A stretch of 64,000 bases of DNA from NCBI GenBank assembly GCA_016715965.1, contig JADJXG010000001.1, positions 1,183,501 through 1,247,500 of the forward strand, read 5' to 3'. The position numbers and the translations under genes were made by a program. The stretch is from Saprospiraceae bacterium (GTDB taxonomy: Bacteria > Bacteroidota > Bacteroidia > Chitinophagales > Saprospiraceae). A model generated the notes under the pieces. It searched no databases, had not been told where the DNA came from, and worked only from the letters and a program-made list of their open reading frames with translations. This document shows positions 34,084 to 43,274 of this stretch, piece after piece (positions within the stretch are counted from its first letter, which is position 1; the number at the start of each line of letters is the position of its first letter).

Positions 34084-35235
34084 ATGAAAATGAGTCTATT
34101 CATCCTGATGGTGATATTGTCCCCAATTGTCAAAGGCCAAATGATCATCAACCACCATTCTGTTGAGGACTTTGACCGGATTCCCGCTAAATATAAAGCT
34201 CTTGGAGAAAATACACGTCTGTATTTTATGGATCGATCGGTTGGGGCAAACATTTCTCAATCGCTTGATTGTTTGGCTTCTGATTGGAGCAGTGCGCGAT
34301 CTTATTGCAAAAGATATGAGCACCGTGATCCAAAATACGCGGTTGATCCTCAGGAAGTCCATTGGAATGGGGTTTGGGACCGAAGCAAATGGATTTATGA
34401 GACCTGGCCTTCCGGTTGCTCCGAAGATGTTGATTGTTTTATCCGGACCATTGAACCCCGCTTGGATTCCTTCGACGTGGTAGGCTGTCAATTCAGTTAT
34501 CTGGCGGTGACCCCGGGTTCTAAAGTGGCTGATCCACAGACCGGCTTTTTTGGATCGGGCATCGGCAAAAATCATGCAAACACCCTCGACGCTTTTGAAC
34601 AAAAATACCCCAATAAAAAAGTGGTCTGGTGGACCACTTCTCTGGCAAGGGGAATTGGTACCCCTGAGTCACAAGAATTCAATCAACAAATGAGGGAATA
34701 TGCGATCTCCCATCAAAAAATTCTTTTTGATGTGGCGGACATTCTCAGCCATGCTCCGGATGGAACTGAATGCTATGACAACCGGGATGGAATCGAGTAT
34801 TTGACAGAAAATCATCCGGACGATGGATTGGCCCTGGCTGCCATTTGTCCTCAATACACCACCGAAACCGAAGGTGGGCATCTGGGATCAATTTCTGCGG
34901 GAGGAATTCGGGTGTCAAAGGCTTTTTGGGTTCTGGTGGCTAGGATCAATGGATGGAATCCGCTCAGTCAGTCAGATGATCAGGAACAAACTTCATTAAA
35001 TCCACTTTCTATTCGACCCAACCCTACGAAAGATTTTCTCCAAATAACCATTGATGACCAAATCAAATTGCCAACTGAATATGAGATTCTCAATTCCAAC
35101 GGACAGCGGGTCTCCTGCGAGTTGCTCAGTAGGGATATGCCATTCATCGATGTGCGTAATTTGATTCCTGGCTTATACCTGATCCGTCTGCAATTATCTC
35201 CTCAACCGCGGTATGCTCGCTTTGTAAAACAATAA
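34084..35235 (+). CDS. T9SS type A cargo protein with unidentified catalytic-like domain
   Basis: The protein has 383 residues from ATG 34084 (MKMSLFILMVILSPIVKGQ signal peptide); the longer frame from 34048 lacks a signal-like start. The domain of about 280 residues has DRSVGANI, DVVGCQFSYLAV and VVWWTTSLARG, and recalls an SGNH-hydrolase-type alpha/beta fold, but I cannot assign catalytic residues. The tail begins SIRPNPTKDFLQI and ends YARFVKQ, a T9SS type A signal. It stands alone between the TonB receptor and asnS. Confidence 0.72.
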   Translation: MKMSLFILMVILSPIVKGQMIINHHSVEDFDRIPAKYKALGENTRLYFMDRSVGANISQSLDCLASDWSSARSYCKRYEHRDPKYAVDPQEVHWNGVWDRSKWIYETWPSGCSEDVDCFIRTIEPRLDSFDVVGCQFSYLAVTPGSKVADPQTGFFGSGIGKNHANTLDAFEQKYPNKKVVWWTTSLARGIGTPESQEFNQQMREYAISHQKILFDVADILSHAPDGTECYDNRDGIEYLTENHPDDGLALAAICPQYTTETEGGHLGSISAGGIRVSKAFWVLVARINGWNPLSQSDDQEQTSLNPLSIRPNPTKDFLQITIDDQIKLPTEYEILNSNGQRVSCELLSRDMPFIDVRNLIPGLYLIRLQLSPQPRYARFVKQ

Positions 35236-35345
35236 GGAGAGCAAGTCCTGCCTACCCACCGACCGTTTTGTTCGATACTTCGGATCTGTCAGGTCGAAGT
35301 TATATGATTCGAGGGGATGATCTGGCCACAATCAGGAAATCCTTT

Positions 35346-35353
35346 ACCTTTGC
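35346..35353 (+). promoter_or_regulatory. Promoter -7 element for asnS
   Basis: TACCTTTG matches TAnnTTTG and ends 21 bases before the asnS ATG. Confidence 0.55.
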
Positions 35354-35374
35354 GGCGCAATCAACAAAAGCAAT

Positions 35375-36808
35375 ATGCAACGCACTCAGGTATCCGAAGC
35401 CTTGGAATTAATTCCCTCAGCCCAATCCATCACAGTCATGGGCTGGGTCAGGGCCTTTCGCAGCAACCGGTTTATCGCCCTCAATGACGGATCCTGTATT
35501 CACAACATTCAGGTGGTGGTCGATTTCGAAAAATTGGATGAGAGTTTGCTGAAAAGGGTGACTGTTGGCGCTGCAATTGCCGTGCAAGGTAGTTTGGTGG
35601 CATCTCAAGGCACTGGTCAAAAACAGGAGATTCATTGTTCAAATCTCCAAATTCTGGGGGATTGTGATCCGGGCGAGTATCCCCTCCAACCAAAAAAACA
35701 CAGCCTGGAATTTCTGCGCAGCATTGCCCACCTGAGGTTTAGAACCAATACTTTTGGGGCAATTTTCAGGATCAGGCATCAGGTTGCGTTTGCGATCCAC
35801 GAGTTTTTTCACCAAAAAGGCTTTTATTATTTGCATTCACCGATTATTACGGGTTCTGATGCAGAAGGTGCCGGAGAGATGTTTCGTGTGACGAGCTTAT
35901 CTCTTACAAATCCCCCTAAAACTGAAGCTGGCGAAATTGACTACCGCGAAGACTTTTTTGGAAAATCAACCCACCTGACGGTGTCAGGACAATTGGAAGC
36001 AGAGTTGGCAGCGCTTGCTCTTTCCAAAGTATATACTTTCGGTCCAACCTTCCGGGCTGAAAAATCCAACACCCCTCGCCACCTGGCTGAGTTTTGGATG
36101 ATCGAACCCGAAGTCGCCTTTGCCGATCTCCAATCCAACATGGACCTCGCTGAGGATTTGCTGAAATACGTCATTCAGAAAGTATTGACCGTCTGCAAAG
36201 ACGATCTGCAATTCCTGCACGACCGCGAAACAGAAGAAGAAAAGTCAAAACCTCAAAACGAGCGCAACGAAATGGGTCTGCTCGATCGTTTGAAGTTCTG
36301 TGTCGAAAATGAATTTATCCGCATTGGTTATACCGAAGCCATTGAAATCTTGCGCAATTCCAATCCCAATAAAAAGGGGAAATTCCAATTTCCGATTGAC
36401 AAATGGGGTGCGGATCTTCAGTCAGAACACGAGAGGTTTCTTGTCGAAAAACATTTTAAAAAGCCCGTCATCCTCAGCGACTATCCAAAAGACATCAAAG
36501 CTTTCTACATGCGCCAGAATGACGATGGCAAAACCGTTGCCGCAATGGATATTTTATTTCCGGGGATTGGTGAAATCGTAGGTGGTTCTCAAAGGGAAGA
36601 AAGACTTTCTCTATTGGAACAAAGAATGACAGAGATGAACATACCACTGGATGAGATGTATTGGTATCTGGACACCCGCAAATACGGAAGCTGTCCTCAT
36701 GCCGGCTTTGGTCTGGGATTTGAGCGACTTATTTTATTTTTAACGGGTATGACCAATATCAGAGATGTCATACCATTTCCAAGGTTTCCTGGCGGCGCTG
36801 AATTTTAA
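35375..36808 (+). CDS. asnS: Asparaginyl-tRNA synthetase
   Basis: The protein has 477 residues and is a class IIb synthetase. An OB-fold anticodon domain (1-105, [18 protein letters not shown]) precedes the catalytic domain with motif 1 ([17 protein letters not shown] region), motif 2 ([21 protein letters not shown]) and motif 3 ([15 protein letters not shown]). AsnS and AspS are alike, but the GSDAEGAGE and the [12 protein letters not shown] forms point to AsnS. It charges the tRNA-Asn family, one member of which is at 1170. Confidence 0.96.
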   Translation: MQRTQVSEALELIPSAQSITVMGWVRAFRSNRFIALNDGSCIHNIQVVVDFEKLDESLLKRVTVGAAIAVQGSLVASQGTGQKQEIHCSNLQILGDCDPGEYPLQPKKHSLEFLRSIAHLRFRTNTFGAIFRIRHQVAFAIHEFFHQKGFYYLHSPIITGSDAEGAGEMFRVTSLSLTNPPKTEAGEIDYREDFFGKSTHLTVSGQLEAELAALALSKVYTFGPTFRAEKSNTPRHLAEFWMIEPEVAFADLQSNMDLAEDLLKYVIQKVLTVCKDDLQFLHDRETEEEKSKPQNERNEMGLLDRLKFCVENEFIRIGYTEAIEILRNSNPNKKGKFQFPIDKWGADLQSEHERFLVEKHFKKPVILSDYPKDIKAFYMRQNDDGKTVAAMDILFPGIGEIVGGSQREERLSLLEQRMTEMNIPLDEMYWYLDTRKYGSCPHAGFGLGFERLILFLTGMTNIRDVIPFPRFPGGAEF

Positions 36809-36831
36809 TTGTTCAAAATATAAATCATTGT

Positions 36832-37437
36832 ATGAAAAATATCAACTGGATTTTACACGCAGTATCTCTTGTAGCCATCGCTTTTTTACTGTACAAAAAT
36901 GTGAACCAATCTTCTTCTGCCACAAATAAACACGTGCAAGAGGACAACAATACAAATGTTGACAGCAATTCATTAGCTGGTGGATATCCCATTGCTTATT
37001 TTTTATCGGACAGTCTATTGGCCAATTTGGATTTTTTCAAAGCAAGCGAAGAAGAGTTTAAGAAGAAACAAGAAAATATGATGGGCGAAGTGAAGGCCAA
37101 AGAAAATGCCTTACAAAAAGAATTCCAAAAATTGCAGGACAATGCACCCAACCTCACCCGCAATGAACTCGAACAAGGACAGCAAAAATTGGCCAAAATG
37201 GAGCAGGATCTGTTGATGAGAAGAGAAAACCTGGCCGGACAACTTGCAGAAGAGACTGCAGAGTTCAACGAAAAACTACACAACAAAATCAGCGCCTACC
37301 TCAAAGAAATGAACACAGACGGCCGCTATAAATTTGTATTTTCTGTACAAAGAGAAGGCAATATTTTCTATGCGGATTCTGCATTGGACATCACCAAACA
37401 GATGATTCAAGCGCTGAATGAGAAATATGGAAAATAA
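36832..37437 (+). CDS. OmpH/Skp-family periplasmic chaperone
   Basis: The protein has 201 residues. An N-terminal hydrophobic segment (ILHAVSLVAIAFLLYKN) anchors or exports it. The body is a long coiled coil (about 60-165, KKKQENMMGEVKAKENALQK...) followed by the YKFVFSVQREGNIFYADSALDIT segment typical of OmpH proteins. Skp/OmpH trimers hold unfolded outer-membrane proteins. It follows asnS by 23 bases and could be co-transcribed. The outer-membrane assembly gene bamA, a common partner, is not here. Confidence 0.85.
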   Translation: MKNINWILHAVSLVAIAFLLYKNVNQSSSATNKHVQEDNNTNVDSNSLAGGYPIAYFLSDSLLANLDFFKASEEEFKKKQENMMGEVKAKENALQKEFQKLQDNAPNLTRNELEQGQQKLAKMEQDLLMRRENLAGQLAEETAEFNEKLHNKISAYLKEMNTDGRYKFVFSVQREGNIFYADSALDITKQMIQALNEKYGK

Positions 37438-37448
37438 GATGGTTTAAT

Positions 37449-37493
37449 CTGATTCTGATGGATTAAGTTTAAAACTTAATCCATCAGAATCAG
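37449..37493. terminator. Perfect 22-bp inverted repeat between convergent genes
   Basis: The arms 37449-37470 and 37472-37493 are exact reverse complements with a single base between them. The hairpin lies between the stops of the OmpH gene and the RsbW-type gene. It lacks a T-tract on either strand, so it may act as a bidirectional RNA stabiliser or terminator, or a cruciform. Confidence 0.7.
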
Positions 37494-37500
37494 AATCAGA

Positions 37501-37887
37501 TCAAACATCAAATTCAATTTGGACTGTCCGGCCGTTGTCAGAAAAAATAACTTTTTTACATAGTTTTTGCATAAGAAAAACTCCTCTGCCGCCGCATCTT
37601 TGAATGTTTTCCGGAAGAGTGGGATCTGGTATTGCAGATGGGTCAAAGCCGCTGCCCTCATCTGAGATTCTGAAAGTAATGCAGCGACTGTTGTGTTCAG
37701 AATTGATCTGAACAAACTTCTTTTCATCTTCCTGGTTGCCATGGGTGATGGCATTGTTGACTGCTTCGGTCAAAGCGATCAGCACATTGTGGTAATGGGC
37801 AGGACTGATTTGATACTCTGCAAAAACATGGTTGAGATATTCTTCAATCTTTACAATGTTGTGCGGTACTGAAGCGATCCTGATCAT
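37501..37887 (-). CDS. RsbW-type ATP-binding protein (anti-sigma factor-like kinase)
   Basis: The protein has 128 residues from the ATG at 37887, whose ATGA overlaps the stop of the DUF4175 gene; the longer frame from 37971 overlaps that gene by 88 bases and is rejected. It is a bare HATPase_c domain with N-box ALTEAVNNAITHGN, G1 DEGSGFDP and G2 GGRGVFLMQKL. Relatives either phosphorylate anti-anti-sigma proteins or act in other partner-switching systems. No anti-sigma antagonist gene is adjacent. Confidence 0.85.
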   Translation of the reverse strand: MIRIASVPHNIVKIEEYLNHVFAEYQISPAHYHNVLIALTEAVNNAITHGNQEDEKKFVQINSEHNSRCITFRISDEGSGFDPSAIPDPTLPENIQRCGGRGVFLMQKLCKKVIFSDNGRTVQIEFDV

Positions 37888-40800
37888 CCCTGTTTCCTCG
37901 ATTTGTTGAAGTATTCCTCGACCAGTTTTTTGTAAAAAGGCCGAAGATCCGGCGATATGTATTGGAACCATTCTGTTTCTGCCTGGCGCTGTTTTAGGTA
38001 TTCTTCCAGGCCTGCAGGTAACTTCCTTTCAATTTTCGTACCAGTTTCTGATTTTCGCTCTTCCTTATATTCTCTTTCTCTCTCCGCCTTGTCTGCTTCA
38101 AGCAGGCGGGTGGTAATTTCCTGCTGTCGTTTAAGGGTTTCATTGTTGAGGCGTTTATTGACCAGATCGCGCTCATTTTTGTTCATTTGTTCGATGGCTT
38201 CCTGAAGTTCTTTGGACATTCCCTGTCCCTGTTCTTTTTTCTCTTTTTCAAGGTCCTGCAATTGCTTGCGCAGTTTGGCCTGTTCTGCCGCCATTTGTGC
38301 AAACTCCTGGCTCATTTGTTTTCCCTCTCCCTTTTTCATTTGCTCCTGCATCTTCTTCAGGCCTTCTCCCATCTTCTGTTGTCCCTCGGTGATTTTGTCC
38401 AAAGGCACTTTGCCTTTTTTCCCTTTGGGACTTTTGCTTTTCCCGGGTTTTTTACAAGACTTGCTACCGGGTTTGTTGCAGGTGGCGTTGTTTTGCTGTT
38501 GCTTTTCATTCATAGTTTCTGACAACATCACCGCGAGATCGTTGACATTTTTCATGATCTTACCCTGATGGGCAGATGCTTGCTGGCTGTGTCTTTTTTC
38601 GAGAAATCCAAGCGTCTTTTCAAAATTGTCGTTTATTTCATTGACCTTTTCGGTCACATAACTCTCTATTTCTACAACCCTCTTGCTCAAGGCATCCAAT
38701 GAATCCTGAACAAGTCTGAAATTGTCTTTTAGTCTAAACTGTTCGCGCACATAAGCCACATAGGCAGGTGTTTGCGCCGGGGTTTTTTCAAAGTTTTTGA
38801 TGAGATTTTCCTGATCATAAGAAAGAACCACCAGATTTTCGAGCAATTGACGCAATGCTTTGATGTCTTCCTCCTGCTCCTCTTCTTCACTGTCCTGCAT
38901 TTGTTGTTCCATTTGATCGGCCATCTCGTTCATCTTGTCAGCACCTTTCTTTTGTTCTTTACCTGCACCCTGGTTGTCATTCTTACCGATCTTCTCTTTT
39001 GCGTCTTTCAGGTTCTGCTCTGCTTCTTTGGCATTCTCCTTTTGATCTTCGATCTGCTTAGGTCTTTCAAGCTCTTTGTTTTTCTCCTGAATTTCTTCCT
39101 GTTTTTTCTTCAGCTCATCAAATTTTTTGTTGATGTCCTCTTGCTGTTTGTTGAGTTCTGAATTTTCTTCAGATTTATTTTCTGTTTTCTCTTTTAGCTC
39201 TTCCTGCTTTTCAGCCAGCTCTCTCAATTCATTGATCTGATCTTTGATTTGCTTTTCAAGTTCAAGTTGTTTAAAAAGTTCGAGCAATCTCTCCATTTGC
39301 TTTTCCATGTTTTGGCCCTTGTCTTCAAACTGCTCTGTCATCTGGATGGCCTGATCTTTGTTGAGTTCCTGCATTAGTTGTTGAATCTGGTTCATCAACT
39401 GCTGCATTTCATTTTGCATGTTTTGATTGAAAAGCTTCTGAAGATTCTCCTGCTTTTCTTTGAGTTCATCATCGGGTTCGCTAAACTGTTGTTGTTTTTT
39501 CAGATTTTCGTCAAACTTCTTTTTGGCTTCATCCCATTTCTTCTGAATGTCCTGCTGTTGTTCCAGCATTTTGTCGAGATCTTTCTTGTTTTGCCATTCC
39601 AAATCCTTTTTCTGACGAAGTTTGTCTTTATAATCCTTCAGCTTTTCCTGAAGCTTGCGGGCATCTTTCAAAGCATCTTCCAAATTCGATTTGATGTCTT
39701 CGTTGTTTTTGGTTTCTTGTTGGGCCAGTTCTTCTTTTGTAGCCATGTTAAATTCCATCACAGAACTCTTTGAGGACTTGCTTCCATTCACCCCATCGTT
39801 GTCCCACACTTCAAAATAATAACTGAGTTTATCTCCGGGTACGAGTTGCATTTCTTCAATGTCTAAAATGTAACGGAAGGTGGCTACCTTGTTGCCGTCA
39901 AATTTAAGCGGGATACTTTTTAATGCTTCCGCTTTTCCGGTCTTGTTGATTTTTTGAAAGTTAAAACTCAGATTTTTCAAACCGTAGTCATCGGATAGCT
40001 CTCCCGCAAAATATTTCACATTGGCATTGCTGCTGTCTTCAAAAGATTCCAACTGAATCAATGGGTACTGATCCGGAATGACACTGATTTGGTATTGCAC
40101 AGAATCCGGTGCCGGCATTTTCCGGTTGTTGAGGTAAAGCGTATAACTTTGGTCTTTCAGCGCTTTTAGCTGGTGGTGAAATTCCGATTCTGTTCTACGG
40201 GACAGCTGCACCAAATTGGGAGAATTGGAGAATCGGATGGAAAGTTCGTCCGTGTGGTCTGCCAAAAAGTCCCAGCTGATCTTTGTTCCGGCAGGAACCA
40301 CCAAACCACCTGTGTTCTTAAGCGTCTCTGCCTTTCTGCCGATATAGGCCGGATAATCAAGTTTTGTTTCAAAGGCAGTGATCTGTGGTTTTAAAATAAC
40401 CTCCAGTTGATGCTCGTCAGTGCTTACATCCCCAGAAAAGATACGAAACGAGGTGTTTTTTACTACATTGCTAAAGGTATAGCTGTATTCATGATTGGTC
40501 TCTTTGCGAAGTCGGTATTTAAAGTGATCCACTTCGATGTAAGCATCAGCAGGCAAGTATTTTCCTTCTACTTTTATTTTTAGATCGAATTGTCCGTTCT
40601 GCAGGACTTCCAACTTTTCGTTTTGAACAATAAACTGAAAAGCGGCCTCCCTCACAAAATCTACATCGTTTTTGATCAGTCTGGTAGAAGAATCTCTGAT
40701 CAGGCTGGGTGCAACGAGCAGAATACTGATCAACATCAACAAGGGCAAAATGGCATATCTGAGATATCGTCTGTTTTTGTGAAGATCAATGGCTTTGACA

Positions 40801-41240
40801 AAAGGAACCGGATGTAATTCCATTGCTTTCTGATGGATACTCGCCTCAATTAATGTCCTGTCAGAATACTGAACGGATTGGGATTTGAGCTGAAGTACAT
40901 TGAGAAGTTTGTCCTTGACATCAGTAAAATGTCTTCCTATAATGGTAGACGCTTCCTCATGGCTAATCAACTTTCCGAGTCTGAAATAATGCATCAATGG
41001 GCGGAACATCCAATAATAGAGCGTACCGGAACCTATGGTCAAAAAGGAGTAAAAAAGCACTTTGCGGACGCCTTTGCTAAAATAAAACCAGGATTCAAGG
41101 AGATTAAATGCAATGAAAACCGCTGTGAGCATACCGGTAAACCAAATCAGCCCTCTCAGAAACTGATTTAAATAATACTTTCTGGTAAATGAATCGATCT
41201 TGAGGATCAACTGATCGTAATAACTCTCGTTTTTTTGCAT
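37884..41240 (-). CDS. Giant DUF4175-family membrane coiled-coil protein
   Basis: The protein has 1118 residues. Two or three membrane helices lie in residues 25-185 (LRGLIWFTGMLTAVFIAFNL; YAILPLLMLISILLVAP). A beta-rich, Ig-like periplasmic part follows (190-490), then about 450 residues of Gln/Lys/Glu-rich coiled coil with KQEELKEKTE-type repeats, and a C-terminal charged domain containing PAGLEEYLKQRQAETEWFQY. I match it to DUF4175 from memory. The C-terminus probably faces the cytosol or an adhesion-type partner; the topology is unclear. Its stop overlaps the start of the RsbW-type gene, so the two are made together. Confidence 0.7.
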   Translation of the reverse strand: MQKNESYYDQLILKIDSFTRKYYLNQFLRGLIWFTGMLTAVFIAFNLLESWFYFSKGVRKVLFYSFLTIGSGTLYYWMFRPLMHYFRLGKLISHEEASTIIGRHFTDVKDKLLNVLQLKSQSVQYSDRTLIEASIHQKAMELHPVPFVKAIDLHKNRRYLRYAILPLLMLISILLVAPSLIRDSSTRLIKNDVDFVREAAFQFIVQNEKLEVLQNGQFDLKIKVEGKYLPADAYIEVDHFKYRLRKETNHEYSYTFSNVVKNTSFRIFSGDVSTDEHQLEVILKPQITAFETKLDYPAYIGRKAETLKNTGGLVVPAGTKISWDFLADHTDELSIRFSNSPNLVQLSRRTESEFHHQLKALKDQSYTLYLNNRKMPAPDSVQYQISVIPDQYPLIQLESFEDSSNANVKYFAGELSDDYGLKNLSFNFQKINKTGKAEALKSIPLKFDGNKVATFRYILDIEEMQLVPGDKLSYYFEVWDNDGVNGSKSSKSSVMEFNMATKEELAQQETKNNEDIKSNLEDALKDARKLQEKLKDYKDKLRQKKDLEWQNKKDLDKMLEQQQDIQKKWDEAKKKFDENLKKQQQFSEPDDELKEKQENLQKLFNQNMQNEMQQLMNQIQQLMQELNKDQAIQMTEQFEDKGQNMEKQMERLLELFKQLELEKQIKDQINELRELAEKQEELKEKTENKSEENSELNKQQEDINKKFDELKKKQEEIQEKNKELERPKQIEDQKENAKEAEQNLKDAKEKIGKNDNQGAGKEQKKGADKMNEMADQMEQQMQDSEEEEQEEDIKALRQLLENLVVLSYDQENLIKNFEKTPAQTPAYVAYVREQFRLKDNFRLVQDSLDALSKRVVEIESYVTEKVNEINDNFEKTLGFLEKRHSQQASAHQGKIMKNVNDLAVMLSETMNEKQQQNNATCNKPGSKSCKKPGKSKSPKGKKGKVPLDKITEGQQKMGEGLKKMQEQMKKGEGKQMSQEFAQMAAEQAKLRKQLQDLEKEKKEQGQGMSKELQEAIEQMNKNERDLVNKRLNNETLKRQQEITTRLLEADKAEREREYKEERKSETGTKIERKLPAGLEEYLKQRQAETEWFQYISPDLRPFYKKLVEEYFNKSRKQG

Positions 41241-41453
41241 AACCGCCCGTTGAATATGAATTATAAACGTTCCTAAGCCGGGTTTAATTCCAACTGACTG
41301 GAATTAATTCCGGTAATTGCTAACAACAAATTGAATGATCGCTTGGTTTATTGGAGGTTTGTCCCAAAACAACAAAAGATAACTTTAGTGTTAAATTTTG
41401 TGGTTTGTAAAATCTCAGATACGATCGTCTAGGTATATTGTAAAAAAGAAATA

Positions 41454-41461
41454 TAAATTTG
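41454..41461 (+). promoter_or_regulatory. Promoter -7 element for the Reeler-like T9SS gene
   Basis: TAAATTTG matches TAnnTTTG. Only three bases (AAT) separate it from the ATG at 41465, suggesting a leaderless mRNA. Confidence 0.45.
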
Positions 41462-41464
41462 AAT

Positions 41465-42250
41465 ATGCGCAAAAACTTATTCCTATTGTGCTTGGCAGCC
41501 GCCTTTATCTCCGCGGTCTATGTCCCCAATAATCCTGAATTGGAGCTTACTGCGGCTCCAGGCGAACTGACTTGCATGAAATGCCACAGCGGAGGGAGTT
41601 TTAATGGTATGGTCTTATTGGAGGGCATTCCAGATACGGTGGTAGCTGGTCAGACCTATGATGTCAAACTGATTCACCGCTCCAACGCCCGTCGGGCTGG
41701 ATTCCAGCTAACCAGTCTGGATCCCCAGCATGAACGGATAGGAAACTTGATCCAGGGAACCGGAACGAATGTAGCAGTAGGAAGGACTTTTGGAAGGCAG
41801 TACATCCGTCAAACTTCTGCCAGGGTTCTCAACAACGGAGAAACTTCCTGGGATTTCAAATGGAGGGCTCCGGATAGCATGTCTGGTGATAGCATTTACT
41901 TTTATTTTGTGAGTCTTGCTGCCAACAGTGACGGCAACAATACGGGAGACAATGTATTATTGGGCAAGCGGCCTTATTTTTATTTCAATCCCACCAGCGG
42001 CACACAGAATATTTCTTCAGAATTTAAGCCTATCGTTTTTCCAAATCCTGTTTCACATACCCTTCATATTTCAGGGCTTCCAGAGACCCATGGTTTGGCT
42101 GAAATTTTCAATTCCGATGGTCAGTTGGTCAAATCCTTCAAGATAAAGGGGGCACTGGAAGTAAGTCTTGAAGGTTTGATCCCCGGCATTTATCATCTCC
42201 GGTTTTCGCATCCACATTTTGTGTGGCAAGATAAATTTATGAAGATTTGA
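41465..42250 (+). CDS. T9SS type A cargo with Reeler-like (choice-of-anchor V) domain and CxxCH motif
   Basis: The protein has 261 residues from ATG 41465 (MRKNLFLLCLAAAFISAVYV signal peptide). The mature N-terminus reads GELTCMKCHSGGSFNG, a CxxCH heme-type motif, followed by a beta-sandwich (QTYDVKLIHRSNARRAGFQL...SWDFKWRAP) matching the choice-of-anchor V/Reeler family. The tail begins PIVFPNPVSHTLHISGLP and ends FVWQDKFMKI. In this family the CHSGG segment may bind heme or form disulfides; which applies here is open. It is monocistronic. Confidence 0.82.
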   Translation: MRKNLFLLCLAAAFISAVYVPNNPELELTAAPGELTCMKCHSGGSFNGMVLLEGIPDTVVAGQTYDVKLIHRSNARRAGFQLTSLDPQHERIGNLIQGTGTNVAVGRTFGRQYIRQTSARVLNNGETSWDFKWRAPDSMSGDSIYFYFVSLAANSDGNNTGDNVLLGKRPYFYFNPTSGTQNISSEFKPIVFPNPVSHTLHISGLPETHGLAEIFNSDGQLVKSFKIKGALEVSLEGLIPGIYHLRFSHPHFVWQDKFMKI

Positions 42251-42266
42251 TGATGGTTGATCAGGA

Positions 42267-42494
42267 CTAATTTCTTATTTGCCCACCCAAGTATCTCTTG
42301 ATCTGGTATTTTTCAGCAAGCAAAAGATATTTCTGGTGGAGCGCGAAATCATACAATTTTTTGTCATTTGAAAAGATCGGTTTGGGATCAAGAATCCCGG
42401 AATTCCTTTCAAAGATTTCATTTTTTTGAGAAAACAAAGTTGACCATTTAGTCTTTCCATTTGGTGTTGACCAACTACTACTACAACATTTGAA
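42267..42494 (-). pseudogene. Possible hidden coding remnant after lpxH
   Basis: On the minus strand an open frame without ATG encodes WSTPNGKTKWSTLFSQKN, then KLYDFALHQKYLLLAEKY and QIKRYLGGQIRN before a stop at 42267. The residue composition is protein-like rather than random. It lacks a start codon after an in-frame TGA near 42494. It could be the broken end of a gene or a chance frame; I do not recognise it. Confidence 0.3.
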
Positions 42495-42502
42495 AAATCA
42501 CA

Positions 42503-43267
42503 CTAACGATAAATCTGACCTTTTTCATTTTCAAAAAATTGGAGCTTGAGCGCATTTCCATCAAATACTCCATAAGATTGATGACTTAGCCAATCTCCCA
42601 AATTGATATATCGCGAAAAGCCATTTTTCAATGGGTAATCTATGGGGATATGTCTATGCCCAAAAACAAAATAATCTACCGCGTCTTGTTGTTTGTAATT
42701 TTCTACAAAATGGATCAACCATTCACGATCATGTCCCAGGTAGGTTTGAACCATTTCTTGCTGCTCTCTGCTGGTTTTGGAAAAGTAATTGGCCAGCGCA
42801 ATTCCAAGGTCTGGATGGATCCATCGAAAAAGCCATTGCGCCATTGGATTCCTGAACAATTTTTTTAGCCGCTTATATCCATGATCACCTGGTCCGAGTC
42901 CGTCACCATGGCCTATCAGGAATGTTTTTTCTCTTATTTTGATCTTTTGGGGTTCGTGCCAGATCTGGATATTCATTTCCCGGAAGAGGTAATCTTTCAT
43001 CCACATGTCGTGGTTGCCGGTAAACAAATGGATGGGAATTCCAGCATCGCTCATTTCAGCCAAGACCCCCAAAAGCCGGGTGTGACCTCTCGGCACCACA
43101 TGGCGGTAATCAAACCAAAAATCAAAAAGATCACCCAAAAGATAAATGGCCCCGGCATCCGTGGCTATGGTTCGAAACCATCGGACAATCAATTTTTCCC
43201 TTTCCGCAGAGCTCAATCTTGCGGGGGCGCCTAAATGAAAGTCAGAAGCAAAATATGTTTTCTTCAA
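42503..43267 (-). CDS. lpxH: UDP-2,3-diacylglucosamine diphosphatase (LpxH-like)
   Basis: The protein has 254 residues. It is a calcineurin-type phosphoesterase with FASDFHLG at the N-terminus, GDLFDFW, GNHD (about 79-82) and GHGDGLG. LpxH cleaves UDP-diacylglucosamine to lipid X in lipid A synthesis at the inner membrane. The length and the fold motifs fit LpxH, though the family also includes related hydrolases. It lies 7 bases downstream of the 3-hydroxyanthranilate dioxygenase gene on the same strand. Confidence 0.85.
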   Translation of the reverse strand: MKKTYFASDFHLGAPARLSSAEREKLIVRWFRTIATDAGAIYLLGDLFDFWFDYRHVVPRGHTRLLGVLAEMSDAGIPIHLFTGNHDMWMKDYLFREMNIQIWHEPQKIKIREKTFLIGHGDGLGPGDHGYKRLKKLFRNPMAQWLFRWIHPDLGIALANYFSKTSREQQEMVQTYLGHDREWLIHFVENYKQQDAVDYFVFGHRHIPIDYPLKNGFSRYINLGDWLSHQSYGVFDGNALKLQFFENEKGQIYR

Positions 43268-43274
43268 AGGCTGT

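Noticed and set aside
37501..37971. Longer version of the RsbW-type protein
   Set aside because: The extra 28 residues overlap the DUF4175 gene and add no family sequence; the ATGA overlap at 37884-37887 gives a better start.
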